A stretch of 44,902 bases of DNA from a virus: the IMG/VR virus record IMGVR_UViG_3300002460_000056, positions 1-44,902 of that record; one strand, written 5' to 3'. Below, piece by piece: positions 21,275 through 30,915 of the stretch (within the stretch, counting starts at the first letter, position 1; each line of letters opens with the position of its first letter). A program made the position numbers and the translations under genes. Below the pieces are notes generated by a model that saw nothing but the letters and a program-made list of their open reading frames with translations, was not told the origin of the DNA and ran no database searches.

Positions 21275-21496
21275 ATGTTAGAAAAATATCAAACCTATCC
21301 AAATTTCCTGTATCGCAAAACAGGAGGAACCCTGGAAAATCTGCTAGTGGAAAACGAGCAGGAGCATGAAGCTGCCAAACTGGAAGGCTGGGGTGAACAT
21401 CCTTCGCAATTGTCAGAGCCAAAACCAGAGGCGGAAGATACGAACGAAGAGGAAGAACCGCGCCGTGGACCTGGGCGACCTCGCAAGGTGATCTAA
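21275..21496 (+). CDS. Small acidic protein with AT-hook-like end
   Basis: 73 residues: N-terminal MLEKYQTYPNFLYRKTGG, an acidic middle (PEAEDTNEEEEP), and the end R-R-G-P-G-R-P-R-K-V-I, a GRP-core AT-hook that can insert into the DNA minor groove. Similar small proteins lie between coat and gp4-like genes in P22-type phages. Ribosome site AAAGGAA. Confidence 0.6.
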   Translation: MLEKYQTYPNFLYRKTGGTLENLLVENEQEHEAAKLEGWGEHPSQLSEPKPEAEDTNEEEEPRRGPGRPRKVI

Positions 21497-21497
21497 C

Positions 21498-22217
21498 TTG
21501 GCTACCTTCCTAGATCGCCTTAAAGCGGCCCTGAGAATTACTGGAGCATTAGAATCGGGGGAAACCCCGACCACGGAAGAGCAGACTGACGGCCTAGCTA
21601 TCGGCAATCAGATGCTTAATTCCTGGGGTGCTGAGAGGTTGATGATCTACTCGATTAAGCGCACTACCCACACCCTGATTGCCAGTACAAATCCACACAC
21701 AATTGGAAGTGGCGGGAATTTTGACACAGACCGCCCAGTAAAAATTGAAAACGCCGGATTGATCGTTTCTGGGCAAGATGCGGAATACCCAATCGTCGTT
21801 GTATTTTCCTCGGGAGAATATGCGCGGGTGCTAGACAAAGTAACCGAGTCCGGTATCCCCACCATGTTGTATTACGATGCAGCATTTCCATTGGGGAAAA
21901 TCTACCTTGCCCCGGTCCCCAATGCAGCCAATACGCTTGTGCTCTATCGTTGGACTCCGCCGCTCTCCGCTATCGCAACCGTTGGAACCACAATAGCTCT
22001 GCCGGATGGTTATGAGGAAGCATTTGACTACAATCTGGCAAGGAGACTTGTAGCCGGAGGATTTGGGCAATTGACGGCTATAGCGGAGAAAATTGCACAA
22101 GAATCACTTGCTAGAATCAAGATTTTGAACGTACAAGTACCCGTCCTGCGCAATACAGCGGTTGGAATTGGCGGCAGGCGTAGAGGTCGCGGAGATATTC
22201 TCAGCGGTTGGGATTAA
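21498..22217 (+). CDS. P22 gp4-like tail accessory/head-completion factor
   Basis: 239 residues starting with TTG (ATFLDRLKAALRITGALESG). The N-terminal helical bundle and Q-M-L-N-S-W-G-A-E-R-L-M-I-Y are family marks. A beta region (about 50-160) and a helical end with a basic tail (RNTAVGIGGRRRGRG) follow. In P22, gp4 docks below the portal and closes the filled head. The position before the gp10-like gene fits. The fold match is judged by eye. Confidence 0.85.
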   Translation: MATFLDRLKAALRITGALESGETPTTEEQTDGLAIGNQMLNSWGAERLMIYSIKRTTHTLIASTNPHTIGSGGNFDTDRPVKIENAGLIVSGQDAEYPIVVVFSSGEYARVLDKVTESGIPTMLYYDAAFPLGKIYLAPVPNAANTLVLYRWTPPLSAIATVGTTIALPDGYEEAFDYNLARRLVAGGFGQLTAIAEKIAQESLARIKILNVQVPVLRNTAVGIGGRRRGRGDILSGWD

Positions 22218-22240
22218 CGGTAGGAGCAAAGGAGAACCAA

Positions 22241-22516
22241 ATGAACTCAATGAGAGAAGCCTATGAGCGCGGATCAAAGCATTCCGGAAAGGGCGGCGAA
22301 AAAGAATTGAAGCGCGTTACGATCCAGGAATCCGATAATGGTGGATTCATTGTCGAGTGCGAGTATCAAACGAAGCATGAAAATGACGGTGATGGGCCGG
22401 TATGTGCGAGTTACGAGACCAGCAAGAAGGTCTTTGAGAATTGGGACAAAGTAGCTGATTTGCTCGATGACCTCTATGGCGATGGGGATGACGAGGAAGA
22501 GGAAGAGGAAGAATAA
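22241..22516 (+). CDS. Hypothetical protein with polyglutamate tail
   Basis: 91 residues from ATG 22241 (AAAGGAGAA upstream), MNSMREAYERGSKHSGKGGE. The middle (RVTIQESDNGGFIVECEY) is beta-rich and resembles a small one-domain protein. The end is D/E only (GDGDDEEEEEEE). It overlaps the next gene at TAATG. Function unknown. Confidence 0.6.
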   Translation: MNSMREAYERGSKHSGKGGEKELKRVTIQESDNGGFIVECEYQTKHENDGDGPVCASYETSKKVFENWDKVADLLDDLYGDGDDEEEEEEE

Positions 22517-22920
22517 TGCCGCCACCTCCGCCCCCTTGGGATGTTGCCCTGGAAGATGAGCATTCAAAGCTAAAAGTCAGGGCTGATCTGGAACTGCTTA
22601 AAACCGATAAATCAATTATCGCCCTTTCGTCATCTTTTGTGAATTTTGATGTGGCGGTAACAGTTAAAAAACTAGATGCCACAAGAGACCCTGTAAATCC
22701 ATCCCTTTATCATTACACTTGGGAAGCGATGGATGACCGTGAATGGGACCAAAATATTATGATAATTGGTCCTACACCAGCCGATTACCTGCTTGAGTTA
22801 GATGCTCTCTCCGGAAATTGGAAGGTTGCGGAACTTCTGGCTCACGAGAAATTCAGAACTGCGCTGATTGTGTTTTTAAGGGCTTACGAAATCAAGACGC
22901 TTGATTACGACAGAAAATAA
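22516..22920 (+). CDS. Hypothetical protein between gp4-like and gp10-like genes
   Basis: 134 residues beginning with a run of Pro (MPPPPPPWDVALEDEHSKLK). Mixed alpha/beta; DDREWDQNIMIIGPTPADYLL suggests a soluble domain. TAATG overlap with the gene before; 2 bases from the next. It probably is a minor virion or assembly protein; no family recognised. Confidence 0.6.
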   Translation: MPPPPPPWDVALEDEHSKLKVRADLELLKTDKSIIALSSSFVNFDVAVTVKKLDATRDPVNPSLYHYTWEAMDDREWDQNIMIIGPTPADYLLELDALSGNWKVAELLAHEKFRTALIVFLRAYEIKTLDYDRK

Positions 22921-22922
22921 CC

Positions 22923-24854
22923 ATGCCTCGAATCGGCCTAATTGGACCTTCCTATACTCCGTATTCGACCAGTGTTGAAACTCAACGCACTGCAAATTTC
23001 TACCCGGAGCGTGTCGAATCAGGAAAAGGGAAAAACGACTATTCGCTTTTTGGAACGCCGGGACTGGCAAATCATTTGACCCTGATGATTGCTTCCATTG
23101 TGGGAGGAGGCACAATCTACACGGCGGGGGATGTTTTGACGGTGGTAGGCGGGACCGGCACGGCAGCTACTTTGACGGTATCTACTGTAGCCGCAGGGGT
23201 CATCACCGCCATTACCGTTACCACGGGAGGGTTCTATTCAGTATTCCCCACCAGCCCTGTATCCGTGACCGGAGGCACAGGGACCGGAGCAACTTTCACG
23301 TTGCTGTTTGGGGCAAAGGTCAAGGCAGAATTCTACGAACCGCTTACATCGCGGTTGTTTGCAGCGGTTCGCATGACGGATACCACGAGTCGCCTAATTG
23401 AATTTACCTTGGCTGGCGGGCAGACTGATCGGGGAGAGATCAAAGCCGCCACTGCGGGAAGCAACCCGGTTTCCATTAGTTCCAATGGATTAGAACTATT
23501 TATCGTCGAAGGAGCCGAAAGTTATTTTGCCGCTTTTTCATTCATGCTTGCTACAAACGTGCTGACGAATGTAACGGCCAGCGTGGGCAATGGCGAGCCG
23601 ATTTGGGGAGATTTTCTTGACCAGTATTTCATTGCCCTGGATGCAAATGGGAAGTTTTATATTTCGGCATTGTTGGATGGAGGAACTTGGGATGCCCTAG
23701 ATGTGGCGGAAGCGGAGTCATCTCCTGATCGTACTAAAATGATTAAGGCGGATCACGGGGAGCTTTGGCAATTTGGGACAGAGAGCATTGAGCCGTGGTT
23801 TAATTCCGGCAATGAGGACTTTCCGTTTGAGCCGATAGAAGGACAAACAATTCAAAGCGGGCTTGCCTATCAATTCTCCATTGTAGCGTTGGACAATGCG
23901 ATGTATTGGGTGGGTCGAGCGAAAAACGGGGCAGAGATCGTTTACCGTTCCGAAGGTTATCAGCCTGTAAGGATCAGCACTTATGCTGTAGAACAATCCA
24001 TGCAACAGAAAACGGTTACAGGAATTTCCCCGATAGCTTTTGGCTACCAGCAATTCGGGCATTCATTCTATGTATTGACCTACCCGGACGATAACCTTAC
24101 TTGGGTTTATGATGCGAAGGAAAATATGTGGCATGAGCGGATGTACCTGAATGGCTCGACGGAAGAAGCGTGGCGTGGCCGATGTCATTGTTTTGCCGGT
24201 GGGGTAAATGCCGCAACCGCACAGCACTTTATCGGTGACCGGGCAAATGGACGAATCTACACGCTTCGAATGGACAACTTAGACGACTTCGGAAATACCA
24301 TCCGACGCATCCGGCGATCTCCCCATATTTTCAGTGAAGGGGAGAAGATTCCTTTGCAATCTCTTCAAATTGACGGGGAATTTGGGTTAGCTGCACAGCA
24401 GCGGTTGAAGGTGCGGTGGTCCTATGATGGCGGCAAAACATTCAAAGATTACAAAACAGTGGACGTAGGGACAGCCGGTGGACGTGGCAGCGGGGCAACC
24501 GTAGCAGCCATTGTTGGTGGCGGGACTGTATATACGGCAAGCGACCTTTTGACGGTGGTAGGCGGGACCGGCACGGCAACAACAATTCGAGTTCTCACGG
24601 TAGCCGCAGGGGTCATTGCCACAGTCGAGGTGGAAACCCCCGGCTCCTACACAGTCAATCCGACTAATCCGGTATCGGTTACTGGCGGGACGGGGACTGG
24701 GGCCACCTTCACACTGACTATCGAAACGCAGTATTACCGCAATCGGGCAATTTGGAGGCGATTGAGAAACCAGAGAGACGGTGTGGTTGAATTGATGGTG
24801 GAGGATTCTGTGAAATGGGTTTTGACGGATGCTTACGTCAAATTAAGGAGTTAG
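22923..24854 (+). CDS. P22 gp10-like packaged-DNA stabilisation protein with two inserted repeat domains
   Basis: 643 residues. The body has the opening I-G-P-S-Y-T-P-Y-S-T-S-V-E-T-Q-R-T-A-N-F-Y-P-E and later TPGL; then ANGRIYTLRMDN, WSYDGGKTF and Y-Y-R-N-R-A-I-W-R-R-L-R, typical of P22 gp10-like proteins that form the tail hub below gp4. Two copies of an approximately 70-residue Gly/Thr-rich domain (about 56-126 and 527-600, each with VVGGTGTA and VSVTGGTGTGATFTL) interrupt it. DNA of the two copies includes a 32-base identical block. The repeats are longer than P22 gp10 needs and are probably a surface-exposed beta module acquired and copied by recombination. Confidence 0.85.
   Translation: MPRIGLIGPSYTPYSTSVETQRTANFYPERVESGKGKNDYSLFGTPGLANHLTLMIASIVGGGTIYTAGDVLTVVGGTGTAATLTVSTVAAGVITAITVTTGGFYSVFPTSPVSVTGGTGTGATFTLLFGAKVKAEFYEPLTSRLFAAVRMTDTTSRLIEFTLAGGQTDRGEIKAATAGSNPVSISSNGLELFIVEGAESYFAAFSFMLATNVLTNVTASVGNGEPIWGDFLDQYFIALDANGKFYISALLDGGTWDALDVAEAESSPDRTKMIKADHGELWQFGTESIEPWFNSGNEDFPFEPIEGQTIQSGLAYQFSIVALDNAMYWVGRAKNGAEIVYRSEGYQPVRISTYAVEQSMQQKTVTGISPIAFGYQQFGHSFYVLTYPDDNLTWVYDAKENMWHERMYLNGSTEEAWRGRCHCFAGGVNAATAQHFIGDRANGRIYTLRMDNLDDFGNTIRRIRRSPHIFSEGEKIPLQSLQIDGEFGLAAQQRLKVRWSYDGGKTFKDYKTVDVGTAGGRGSGATVAAIVGGGTVYTASDLLTVVGGTGTATTIRVLTVAAGVIATVEVETPGSYTVNPTNPVSVTGGTGTGATFTLTIETQYYRNRAIWRRLRNQRDGVVELMVEDSVKWVLTDAYVKLRS
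23134..23165. repeat. Direct repeat copy 1 in the gp10-like gene
   Basis: A 32-base block beginning TTTTGACGGTGGTAGGCGGG is identical to 24547-24578. The surrounding 215 bases (about 23092-23307) are similar but not identical. Confidence 0.85.
24547..24578. repeat. Direct repeat copy 2 in the gp10-like gene
   Basis: Identical to 23134-23165; a second identical piece (GTAGCCGCAGGGGTCAT) follows about 20-25 bases later in both copies. In-phase recombination between copies would delete about 1.4 kb. Confidence 0.85.
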
Positions 24855-24857
24855 CTG

Positions 24858-26117
24858 ATGCCGCTTGCGCCAGCCCCATTGCGCACGCCACACTCGACTG
24901 TTACGGTTGATCGTGAAGGGAATCCGCTTGTAACACACATATCCCCGTCGTGGCAAGCATGGTATGCGCGGTTGCGTGAAGAAGTTAGGCTAATTTCCGA
25001 AATGAAGCAAAAAACCATCATCCATTCATTTGACGAACTTCCGCCAGGCGGGGATCATGCCGCCGTTGCTTGGCCGGTCGCTAATTTGGCTTTCCATGTT
25101 CCGTTTACAGTCTATGAGCAGCGAACGGTTAAACGTATTTTGGTCCCCGTCATTGTGCATTCCGGGAACATGGATTTTGGAATTTATGACTTGAATAAAG
25201 TCCGTTTGGTTTCTTCCGGTTCAGTGCCCGCAATGGGCAGTTCGGTTGTTCAAGCTGTCAATATAGTAAACCGGACGCTTGATCCAGGTCGCTACTATAT
25301 GAGCATGGCAGTAAATAACACTGTGTTTCAAGGGATGGGATGCACGGAAACTGGCTACTATAACCGGCTTTTTGGGGGTTTTGAGAAAACGTCAGCGTTT
25401 CCGCTTCCGGCAACCGCTGTATTCTTGGAAAATTCCGGACGCCTTCTCACCCCCTCGTTTGCTCTGGATACGTTTGGAGGGCGAATCACGATTACCTACG
25501 TTGGAGCATCGGCGAGTGTGAACGCTGCCAGCGGGAACTTGACCGTTACCCCTCCAACTACACAGACCAATGACATTATGATCTGTGCGGTTTCAACCGC
25601 CGACAACGTGGCTTTATCGTTTCCGGCAGGTTGGACGATCTATCAGGAAGGCAACAACACGGCGGGGCTGCGCTCGACACTGGCCTGGAAACGCTGTACG
25701 GGTGCAGAAGCCGCTTTTGTAATTACCCACACCGCAGGCGGTCAAATCGTAGCCAACGTAGCAGTCTATCGAGATTGCGTGGCTACGGGAAGTCCCATCA
25801 ATACCAGCAGCCTTCAGCATAATGCGTCGTCTGCGACCTGCACGGCTGCCGCCATCACTCCGAGTATTCCTGGTTGCCTTACCGTATTTTCAATGCACAG
25901 CGCTGGTCCGGTAGCTTCCTCTGCTCAAGCAGCCACCGACCCAGCAACTTTTACGGAGCGGTTTGATAACACTGGGGGTGGAGCAGGCTATCCATCGGTT
26001 TCCGGCGCGGATGGCGAAGACGTTGCTGGCGGTTCTACGGGTAATGCAACGGGGACTTTGGCTATAGCGAATGTAAACAGTGGGGGGCTGACTGCCTTGA
26101 CGCCGCTGGTGAAGTAA
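24858..26117 (+). CDS. Tail fibre or receptor-binding-type virion protein
   Basis: 419 residues. The N-terminal part (about 1-60) includes HISPSWQAWYARLREEVRL, a short helix often seen after tail hubs. Residues 70-195 form a beta-rich domain (FGIYDLNKVRLVSS ... LDPGRYYMSMAV). The C-terminal 220 residues form a separate beta-sandwich-like domain (SVNAASGNLTVTPPTTQTND ... GWTIYQEGNN) of a kind found at the ends of many phage tail proteins. A host-binding role is inference. AAGGAG lies within the end of the gp10-like gene. Confidence 0.65.
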   Translation: MPLAPAPLRTPHSTVTVDREGNPLVTHISPSWQAWYARLREEVRLISEMKQKTIIHSFDELPPGGDHAAVAWPVANLAFHVPFTVYEQRTVKRILVPVIVHSGNMDFGIYDLNKVRLVSSGSVPAMGSSVVQAVNIVNRTLDPGRYYMSMAVNNTVFQGMGCTETGYYNRLFGGFEKTSAFPLPATAVFLENSGRLLTPSFALDTFGGRITITYVGASASVNAASGNLTVTPPTTQTNDIMICAVSTADNVALSFPAGWTIYQEGNNTAGLRSTLAWKRCTGAEAAFVITHTAGGQIVANVAVYRDCVATGSPINTSSLQHNASSATCTAAAITPSIPGCLTVFSMHSAGPVASSAQAATDPATFTERFDNTGGGAGYPSVSGADGEDVAGGSTGNATGTLAIANVNSGGLTALTPLVK

Positions 26118-26135
26118 AACGAATTAGGAGAACTT

Positions 26136-29100
26136 ATGCCAATACCAGATATTACAATTGGACAAGTACCACCACCGATAGTGGCGGGTGGTTTAGATTG
26201 GAGAACTCTTCTTCCTTACATCATTAGTGGTGGCACGACTCTTGCCAGTGGCGTGATGGGTTCCCGCGCTGCCGGGAAAGCTACGGAATTAGGAGTAGAG
26301 GGAGCGAATTATGCTGCTGAATTGCAAGCGATGACGGCAGAGGAGCGGCTTGAGCTTCTTCGGCAGATTTACAATCGAGATATTGCATTAGAATATCCGC
26401 GTTATAGGACAGGGGTTGAAGCACTTAAACAACTGACGCGGGGGGCTGGAATTGATGTTCCCGAAAGCACGTTTGACGTACCTGATAAGCCGGTTGAGCT
26501 TGGGCCGTTTCGCAGGCCGGGGCAGACTGGATTTCCTGGGGTGGGTGGTGGGCCTGGGGATTTAAGTTCTTCGTTGTTATCGGCAGACGCAACTTTGAAA
26601 CCTGGACGTGGGGTTGCTTCCACTATGGGGAAGGGAGCCTTAGCTGGTGGCAGTTTAGGTTTTCAATTTGGGGGGCCATTGGGTGCTGCCGTTGGAGCGG
26701 CGGGTGGGGCGGAAATCGGCTTGCTTACAAGTGCTTTTGGCCGGGGCCGTAGGGAAGCTAATCAGATTGTTCCATACCAAAACGCCTTGACAGAACGAAT
26801 CGGGCGGATCGAGGAAGCCTTATCCGCAAAGCAATCTTCTGGTGCAGCTACAGACCAGGACTGGCAAGATGCAATTAACCAGGTATCTACTCTCAAAAAC
26901 CAGTTTTACGGACTGACAAATGACTTTGGGCGGGCGGGGCCGGGAGCACGGCAAACAATCGGCTCTTGGGTTGATCCGATGCTTGCCTTGTGGGGACAAC
27001 GGCAACTGCGACCACCTGGACGCCGGTATGGTGGGCCGGTCTATGCCAGACGCGGCGGTGGATTCACGATGCCGTCGCAAACCTATCTAGTTGGAGAAGA
27101 AGCCCCTGAATTTTACGATCCCAATCCCCCAGGTCCTCCATACGATATAGTGGGAGAGAATGGTCCGCAGATTTTTATTCCCCCGGAAGATGGGAATATT
27201 ATTCCGATGGACAGAATGACGGATGGGGAATATTCCAGAGGCGGATTCCAGATGCCAGGTTTGGTTCCGAGAGCAAGAGGCGGGCCGGTTCGTGGGCAAT
27301 CCAAAATTCATAAGGTTATGAGTGAATTCAAGAGCGGGAACCTGCGGTCAAGTTCTGGGCGTAAAGTAACGTCCAGGGCACAAGCCATTGCGATTGCCAT
27401 TAGCGAGGCTGGAATGTCCAAGCCGATACCTCGTCAAGAAGGCGGACCAGTTGAAGGTCTGGCTCCTGGTTATGTTTATGGAACAGCCCCTCCCGGAGTA
27501 CCAAAAAGCTATTTTGGCGGGAAGGAGGTATATCAGCTTCCTACAAACAAAATAATGCCAGGATTTACCGGAACTGCATCTTCGCAAATTCCGCAAGGAT
27601 ATGTATCGTATGGGGGGACGTTGGTTGCCACAGATTCACCTGAATTTGCGAAAGCTCAATATGCTGGTCCGTCTGGTAACTATAGTGCCCTTGGAGTACC
27701 AGGAGCAAAGGTTTCAATACCTGGTGGTGGAACTGCAATTCTTCCTCCAGGAAAGGGATTGAAGGATTATTCAGGCACAGCACCAGCACGTATTCAGGGA
27801 TGGGGCTGGGTGCAGGATGCAAAGACTGGTCAATGGACGCATCCTGAAACTAAAGCGACGGGACGCTGGACTCCCGAAGGACAGTTTATCAACGAAACAG
27901 CGGGAAAGTCATGGAATCCAGCAACGGAGGCATTGACTGATGTTGCACAGCCCGTTGCACAGCCTGGGGGATTCAGGTTTGACCCCATAGCAGCAGCATT
28001 AAGAGGAGCAACGGGCATTGGTCGTGTCTCTGCGACACTGCCAGGTGGGGGTGCGCCTGCGCCTGGGGGATTCAGACTGCCAGGAGCATCGCAAACTAAC
28101 AAATTCAATAAGCTGGACCTTGATGGTGGAGATGGTGGAGATGGTGGAGCGGAACCACCACCTAAAACACAAGAAGAACTTGATGCTGAATTCTTTGCTC
28201 TACAGACCCCGGAGGAACAGGCAAGAATCAAAAAAGAGTCCGAGGATGCTTGGTATAAGGCGCATCCAGAGCAAGAGCGGCCTCCCGAAATTCCAGTAAA
28301 TCAGCGGTACGCGCCCCCGGCAGGTGGAGCAGAGCGCATTCAGGGATATGGCTGGGTAAAAGACGCTCAAGGTAATTGGACGCATCCAGGAACCGGGGCA
28401 ACTGGACATTGGACCAAAGATGGTAAGTTCATCAATGACAAGGAAAATAAAATTTTTGATCCGGCAACTGGAAAAATGACATCGGGACCACTTGATCTTG
28501 GTGAGTTGACAGAGCCATTTTCAGAGCCGCCGTTTTCCTATGGCCCAGGAACACCAGGCTATCGGCCATTTCCGGGAGGATTCACTTTTGATCCCAAGAC
28601 ACAAGGCTATCAGCCATTCAACGAACGATTCGCCTTTGACCCCGCCGCTGCGGGTTACAAACCGTTCAATGAGCAGTTTGCTTATGATCCGACAGAAGGA
28701 GGTTTCCAGAGACCGAATGAAAAATTTGAGTTTGACGAGGCTGACCTTTTAAAAGACCCTGGCTACCGATTTCGTTTAAGTGAAGGGGAAAAGGCCATCG
28801 AGCGATCAGCGGCAGCGAGAGGGATGTTATCGAGCGGTAGAACCTTCAAAGACCTTACGAGATTTTCTCAAGGAACTGCGGCCCAAGAATATGCTAATGC
28901 TTATGGACGGGCACGCGGAGAGTTTGAGTTAGATAGGGCTGCGGAGCAGGAAAATTATACTAGGATGCGCAGTGAATTCGGGCTGTCCGAAGCCCAGACG
29001 GATAAGGCTTATACTAGGGCTACACAGGAGTTTGAGCGCAACACCGGCCAAACCAAGGATGCCTATATTCGGGCAAAGGGTGAGCAGGGGCTAGACTATC

Positions 29101-29228
29101 AGCAGGCCCAGGATGCCTACAATCGAGCATTTGACGAATACTTTAAACGGTGGGCCCTGTTTGAATCGCAGCAGGGAAAAAGACGTGATTTGCTTGAGAC
29201 TATTGCTGGTGTTGGAGGGGGGCAATAA
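26136..29228 (+). CDS. Large multi-module internal virion/ejection protein
   Basis: 1030 residues, Pro/Gly-rich. Seen in order: helical N-terminus; Gly-rich hydrophobic stretch about 160-200 (GALAGGSLGFQFGGPLGAAV), which may span membrane; TYLVGEEAPEFYDP and IVGENGPQIF around 314-350, the VGE-GPE motif known from tape-measure-type proteins; K-V-M-S-E-F-K-S-G-N-L-R-S about 391, a DUF6496-like module ending IAISEAG; two copies of an R-I-Q-G-x-G-W-V-x-D-A ... WTHP module (about 552 and 734); four to five short repeats of the type F-x-F-D-P-x3-G-Y-x-P-F-N (about 806-861); and a helical end with DPGYRFRLSEGEKAIERSAA. It probably enters the cell with the DNA. Confidence 0.7.
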   Translation: MPIPDITIGQVPPPIVAGGLDWRTLLPYIISGGTTLASGVMGSRAAGKATELGVEGANYAAELQAMTAEERLELLRQIYNRDIALEYPRYRTGVEALKQLTRGAGIDVPESTFDVPDKPVELGPFRRPGQTGFPGVGGGPGDLSSSLLSADATLKPGRGVASTMGKGALAGGSLGFQFGGPLGAAVGAAGGAEIGLLTSAFGRGRREANQIVPYQNALTERIGRIEEALSAKQSSGAATDQDWQDAINQVSTLKNQFYGLTNDFGRAGPGARQTIGSWVDPMLALWGQRQLRPPGRRYGGPVYARRGGGFTMPSQTYLVGEEAPEFYDPNPPGPPYDIVGENGPQIFIPPEDGNIIPMDRMTDGEYSRGGFQMPGLVPRARGGPVRGQSKIHKVMSEFKSGNLRSSSGRKVTSRAQAIAIAISEAGMSKPIPRQEGGPVEGLAPGYVYGTAPPGVPKSYFGGKEVYQLPTNKIMPGFTGTASSQIPQGYVSYGGTLVATDSPEFAKAQYAGPSGNYSALGVPGAKVSIPGGGTAILPPGKGLKDYSGTAPARIQGWGWVQDAKTGQWTHPETKATGRWTPEGQFINETAGKSWNPATEALTDVAQPVAQPGGFRFDPIAAALRGATGIGRVSATLPGGGAPAPGGFRLPGASQTNKFNKLDLDGGDGGDGGAEPPPKTQEELDAEFFALQTPEEQARIKKESEDAWYKAHPEQERPPEIPVNQRYAPPAGGAERIQGYGWVKDAQGNWTHPGTGATGHWTKDGKFINDKENKIFDPATGKMTSGPLDLGELTEPFSEPPFSYGPGTPGYRPFPGGFTFDPKTQGYQPFNERFAFDPAAAGYKPFNEQFAYDPTEGGFQRPNEKFEFDEADLLKDPGYRFRLSEGEKAIERSAAARGMLSSGRTFKDLTRFSQGTAAQEYANAYGRARGEFELDRAAEQENYTRMRSEFGLSEAQTDKAYTRATQEFERNTGQTKDAYIRAKGEQGLDYQQAQDAYNRAFDEYFKRWALFESQQGKRRDLLETIAGVGGGQ

Positions 29229-29230
29229 TC

Positions 29231-30913
29231 ATGCCATTCGCATTTCCAGGCAGTTCAGGTATGCGTTCGGCGGGCGCGAACCTAACATCGCAGGTAGGCG
29301 ATATTTCCATGCGAACCGCATCAAATCTCGGTGATATTCAGATGGCGATTGCGCGGATGCGGGCGGCTGGAATACAGGAAGGTTCACAGGTTTGGCAAAA
29401 TGTGATGAAACAGTTTGCTGCTATGGCAACCGCTATCCCACAAGAGCAGCGGAGACAGAGAATGGAACAACTGGCGATAGAAGATCAAGCCATGCAGCGG
29501 GCCAGAGAAGCGCGGAGAGAACAAAGGCAGGAACAACTATTGCCATTGGAAACAGAGCAGCGCACGCAGGCTATTAAAATCCAAGGTTTAAACCTCAAAC
29601 AAGCGGAACGTGCTTCAGAAGTGCAGAAATTGTACGATGATCTAGTTATAAAACATACAACCATAGATCAGAAAACGGGGCAATTGAAACAAAATGTGGA
29701 GGCGATCCAAGACGGACTTATTCAAGCTAGATATGCGGACGAGGCTTTCAAGGTCCAGCAACAAGCGACAATAACCCGAAAGAACAATGAATTGCTTGAC
29801 CGGCAAGCTCGGAATGAAAAAAGGAAACTATTTGAAAGCACTACGCCATCCGGTCTTGCTCTCTTGAAAGCAGTGGAAGATAAGGAACCAAAAGAAAGTC
29901 AACAAGCGGCTTATGAGGCTTACCGGGGAGATTTGCTAAGGATTAAAGATTCAATGGATGACCCGGAACAAAGCGCGGGATATGAGAACTTTATCAATCA
30001 AATTTTCCCGGTCGAATGGACTCCTGATCTATACCCGACTGCGAAGGGATTTGTGGCTAAACATCTCACTGAAACTGCCGCAATGAATATGTATAAAGGA
30101 GGAGCAAAACCAAGTTTTTCAGACCAAGCCAAGCTCGATGCGGCATTAGAAAAGAAGCGGGAATCTGGAGATCCAACTCCACTAACCATGCAGGAGACGG
30201 CAGCGGCGATTGCCCCTAAAAATCTTGGTGCTACCCCAGCTGACATCGAAATTTATGAGGAATTAAAGAAACAGGGATATAAGGGAACCCTGGAAGATTC
30301 TATGGGGATTAAGGCGCGTGCTTATGGAGCAACTCGTGGTCGCCAAGTAATTGATCCTTCTACGGGGGAACTTGGTGAATGGTATCCATTGCAGGGAAGA
30401 TTAGAGAAAGCCCCTCCGGGAAATATAACTCCTACGTTTGCCGGTAAAATAGCAGAAGCAAAATCTTCTTTTGCTGCCGCCGATAGCATGTTGGACACTA
30501 TCGAAGAAGCCGCAAAGAAAGTTGTCACGGCAAAAGGTTGGACTGGAGTGCCATCTCAATATGTAGGAGCAACGCTTGGGGCTATTACCAGGGCCAACCC
30601 TGATGCTGCTGTTTATCTGGCTACCAGGGATGCTTTTGCTTCGATGTTGACACGGGCAGCCGGGGAAAAGGGCGTTTTAACGACCCAGGATGTCCAGAGA
30701 ATAATCAATGCCTTGCCAAGTACCGGTGATACTGTTGAGATAGCAAATCGTAAATTAGAACAACTGCGTAGTTTGTATACCTCCATCCGTGATGCAAGTA
30801 TTAAGGCTTACGGTGGTGGTGTGCAGACCGCGCCAGCGGGAGGACAGCAAGGGAGCGGCCTAAAGATTCATCCTGACGGCACAATTGAATTTCCACCTCC
30901 GGGCGGTAAGTAA
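29231..30913 (+). CDS. Internal virion/ejection protein, coiled coil
   Basis: 560 residues. Almost all helical and charged, with Gln/Arg-rich coiled coils (QRRQRMEQLAIEDQAMQRAR) at 80-200. The C-terminal domain (about 410-530: SFAAADSMLDTIEEAAKK ... LTRAAGEKGVLTTQDVQRI) looks like the end domain of podovirus DNA-transfer proteins. Start ATG 29231 with GGAGGGGGG upstream, 2 bases from the previous stop. Confidence 0.65.
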   Translation: MPFAFPGSSGMRSAGANLTSQVGDISMRTASNLGDIQMAIARMRAAGIQEGSQVWQNVMKQFAAMATAIPQEQRRQRMEQLAIEDQAMQRAREARREQRQEQLLPLETEQRTQAIKIQGLNLKQAERASEVQKLYDDLVIKHTTIDQKTGQLKQNVEAIQDGLIQARYADEAFKVQQQATITRKNNELLDRQARNEKRKLFESTTPSGLALLKAVEDKEPKESQQAAYEAYRGDLLRIKDSMDDPEQSAGYENFINQIFPVEWTPDLYPTAKGFVAKHLTETAAMNMYKGGAKPSFSDQAKLDAALEKKRESGDPTPLTMQETAAAIAPKNLGATPADIEIYEELKKQGYKGTLEDSMGIKARAYGATRGRQVIDPSTGELGEWYPLQGRLEKAPPGNITPTFAGKIAEAKSSFAAADSMLDTIEEAAKKVVTAKGWTGVPSQYVGATLGAITRANPDAAVYLATRDAFASMLTRAAGEKGVLTTQDVQRIINALPSTGDTVEIANRKLEQLRSLYTSIRDASIKAYGGGVQTAPAGGQQGSGLKIHPDGTIEFPPPGGK

Positions 30914-30915
30914 AA

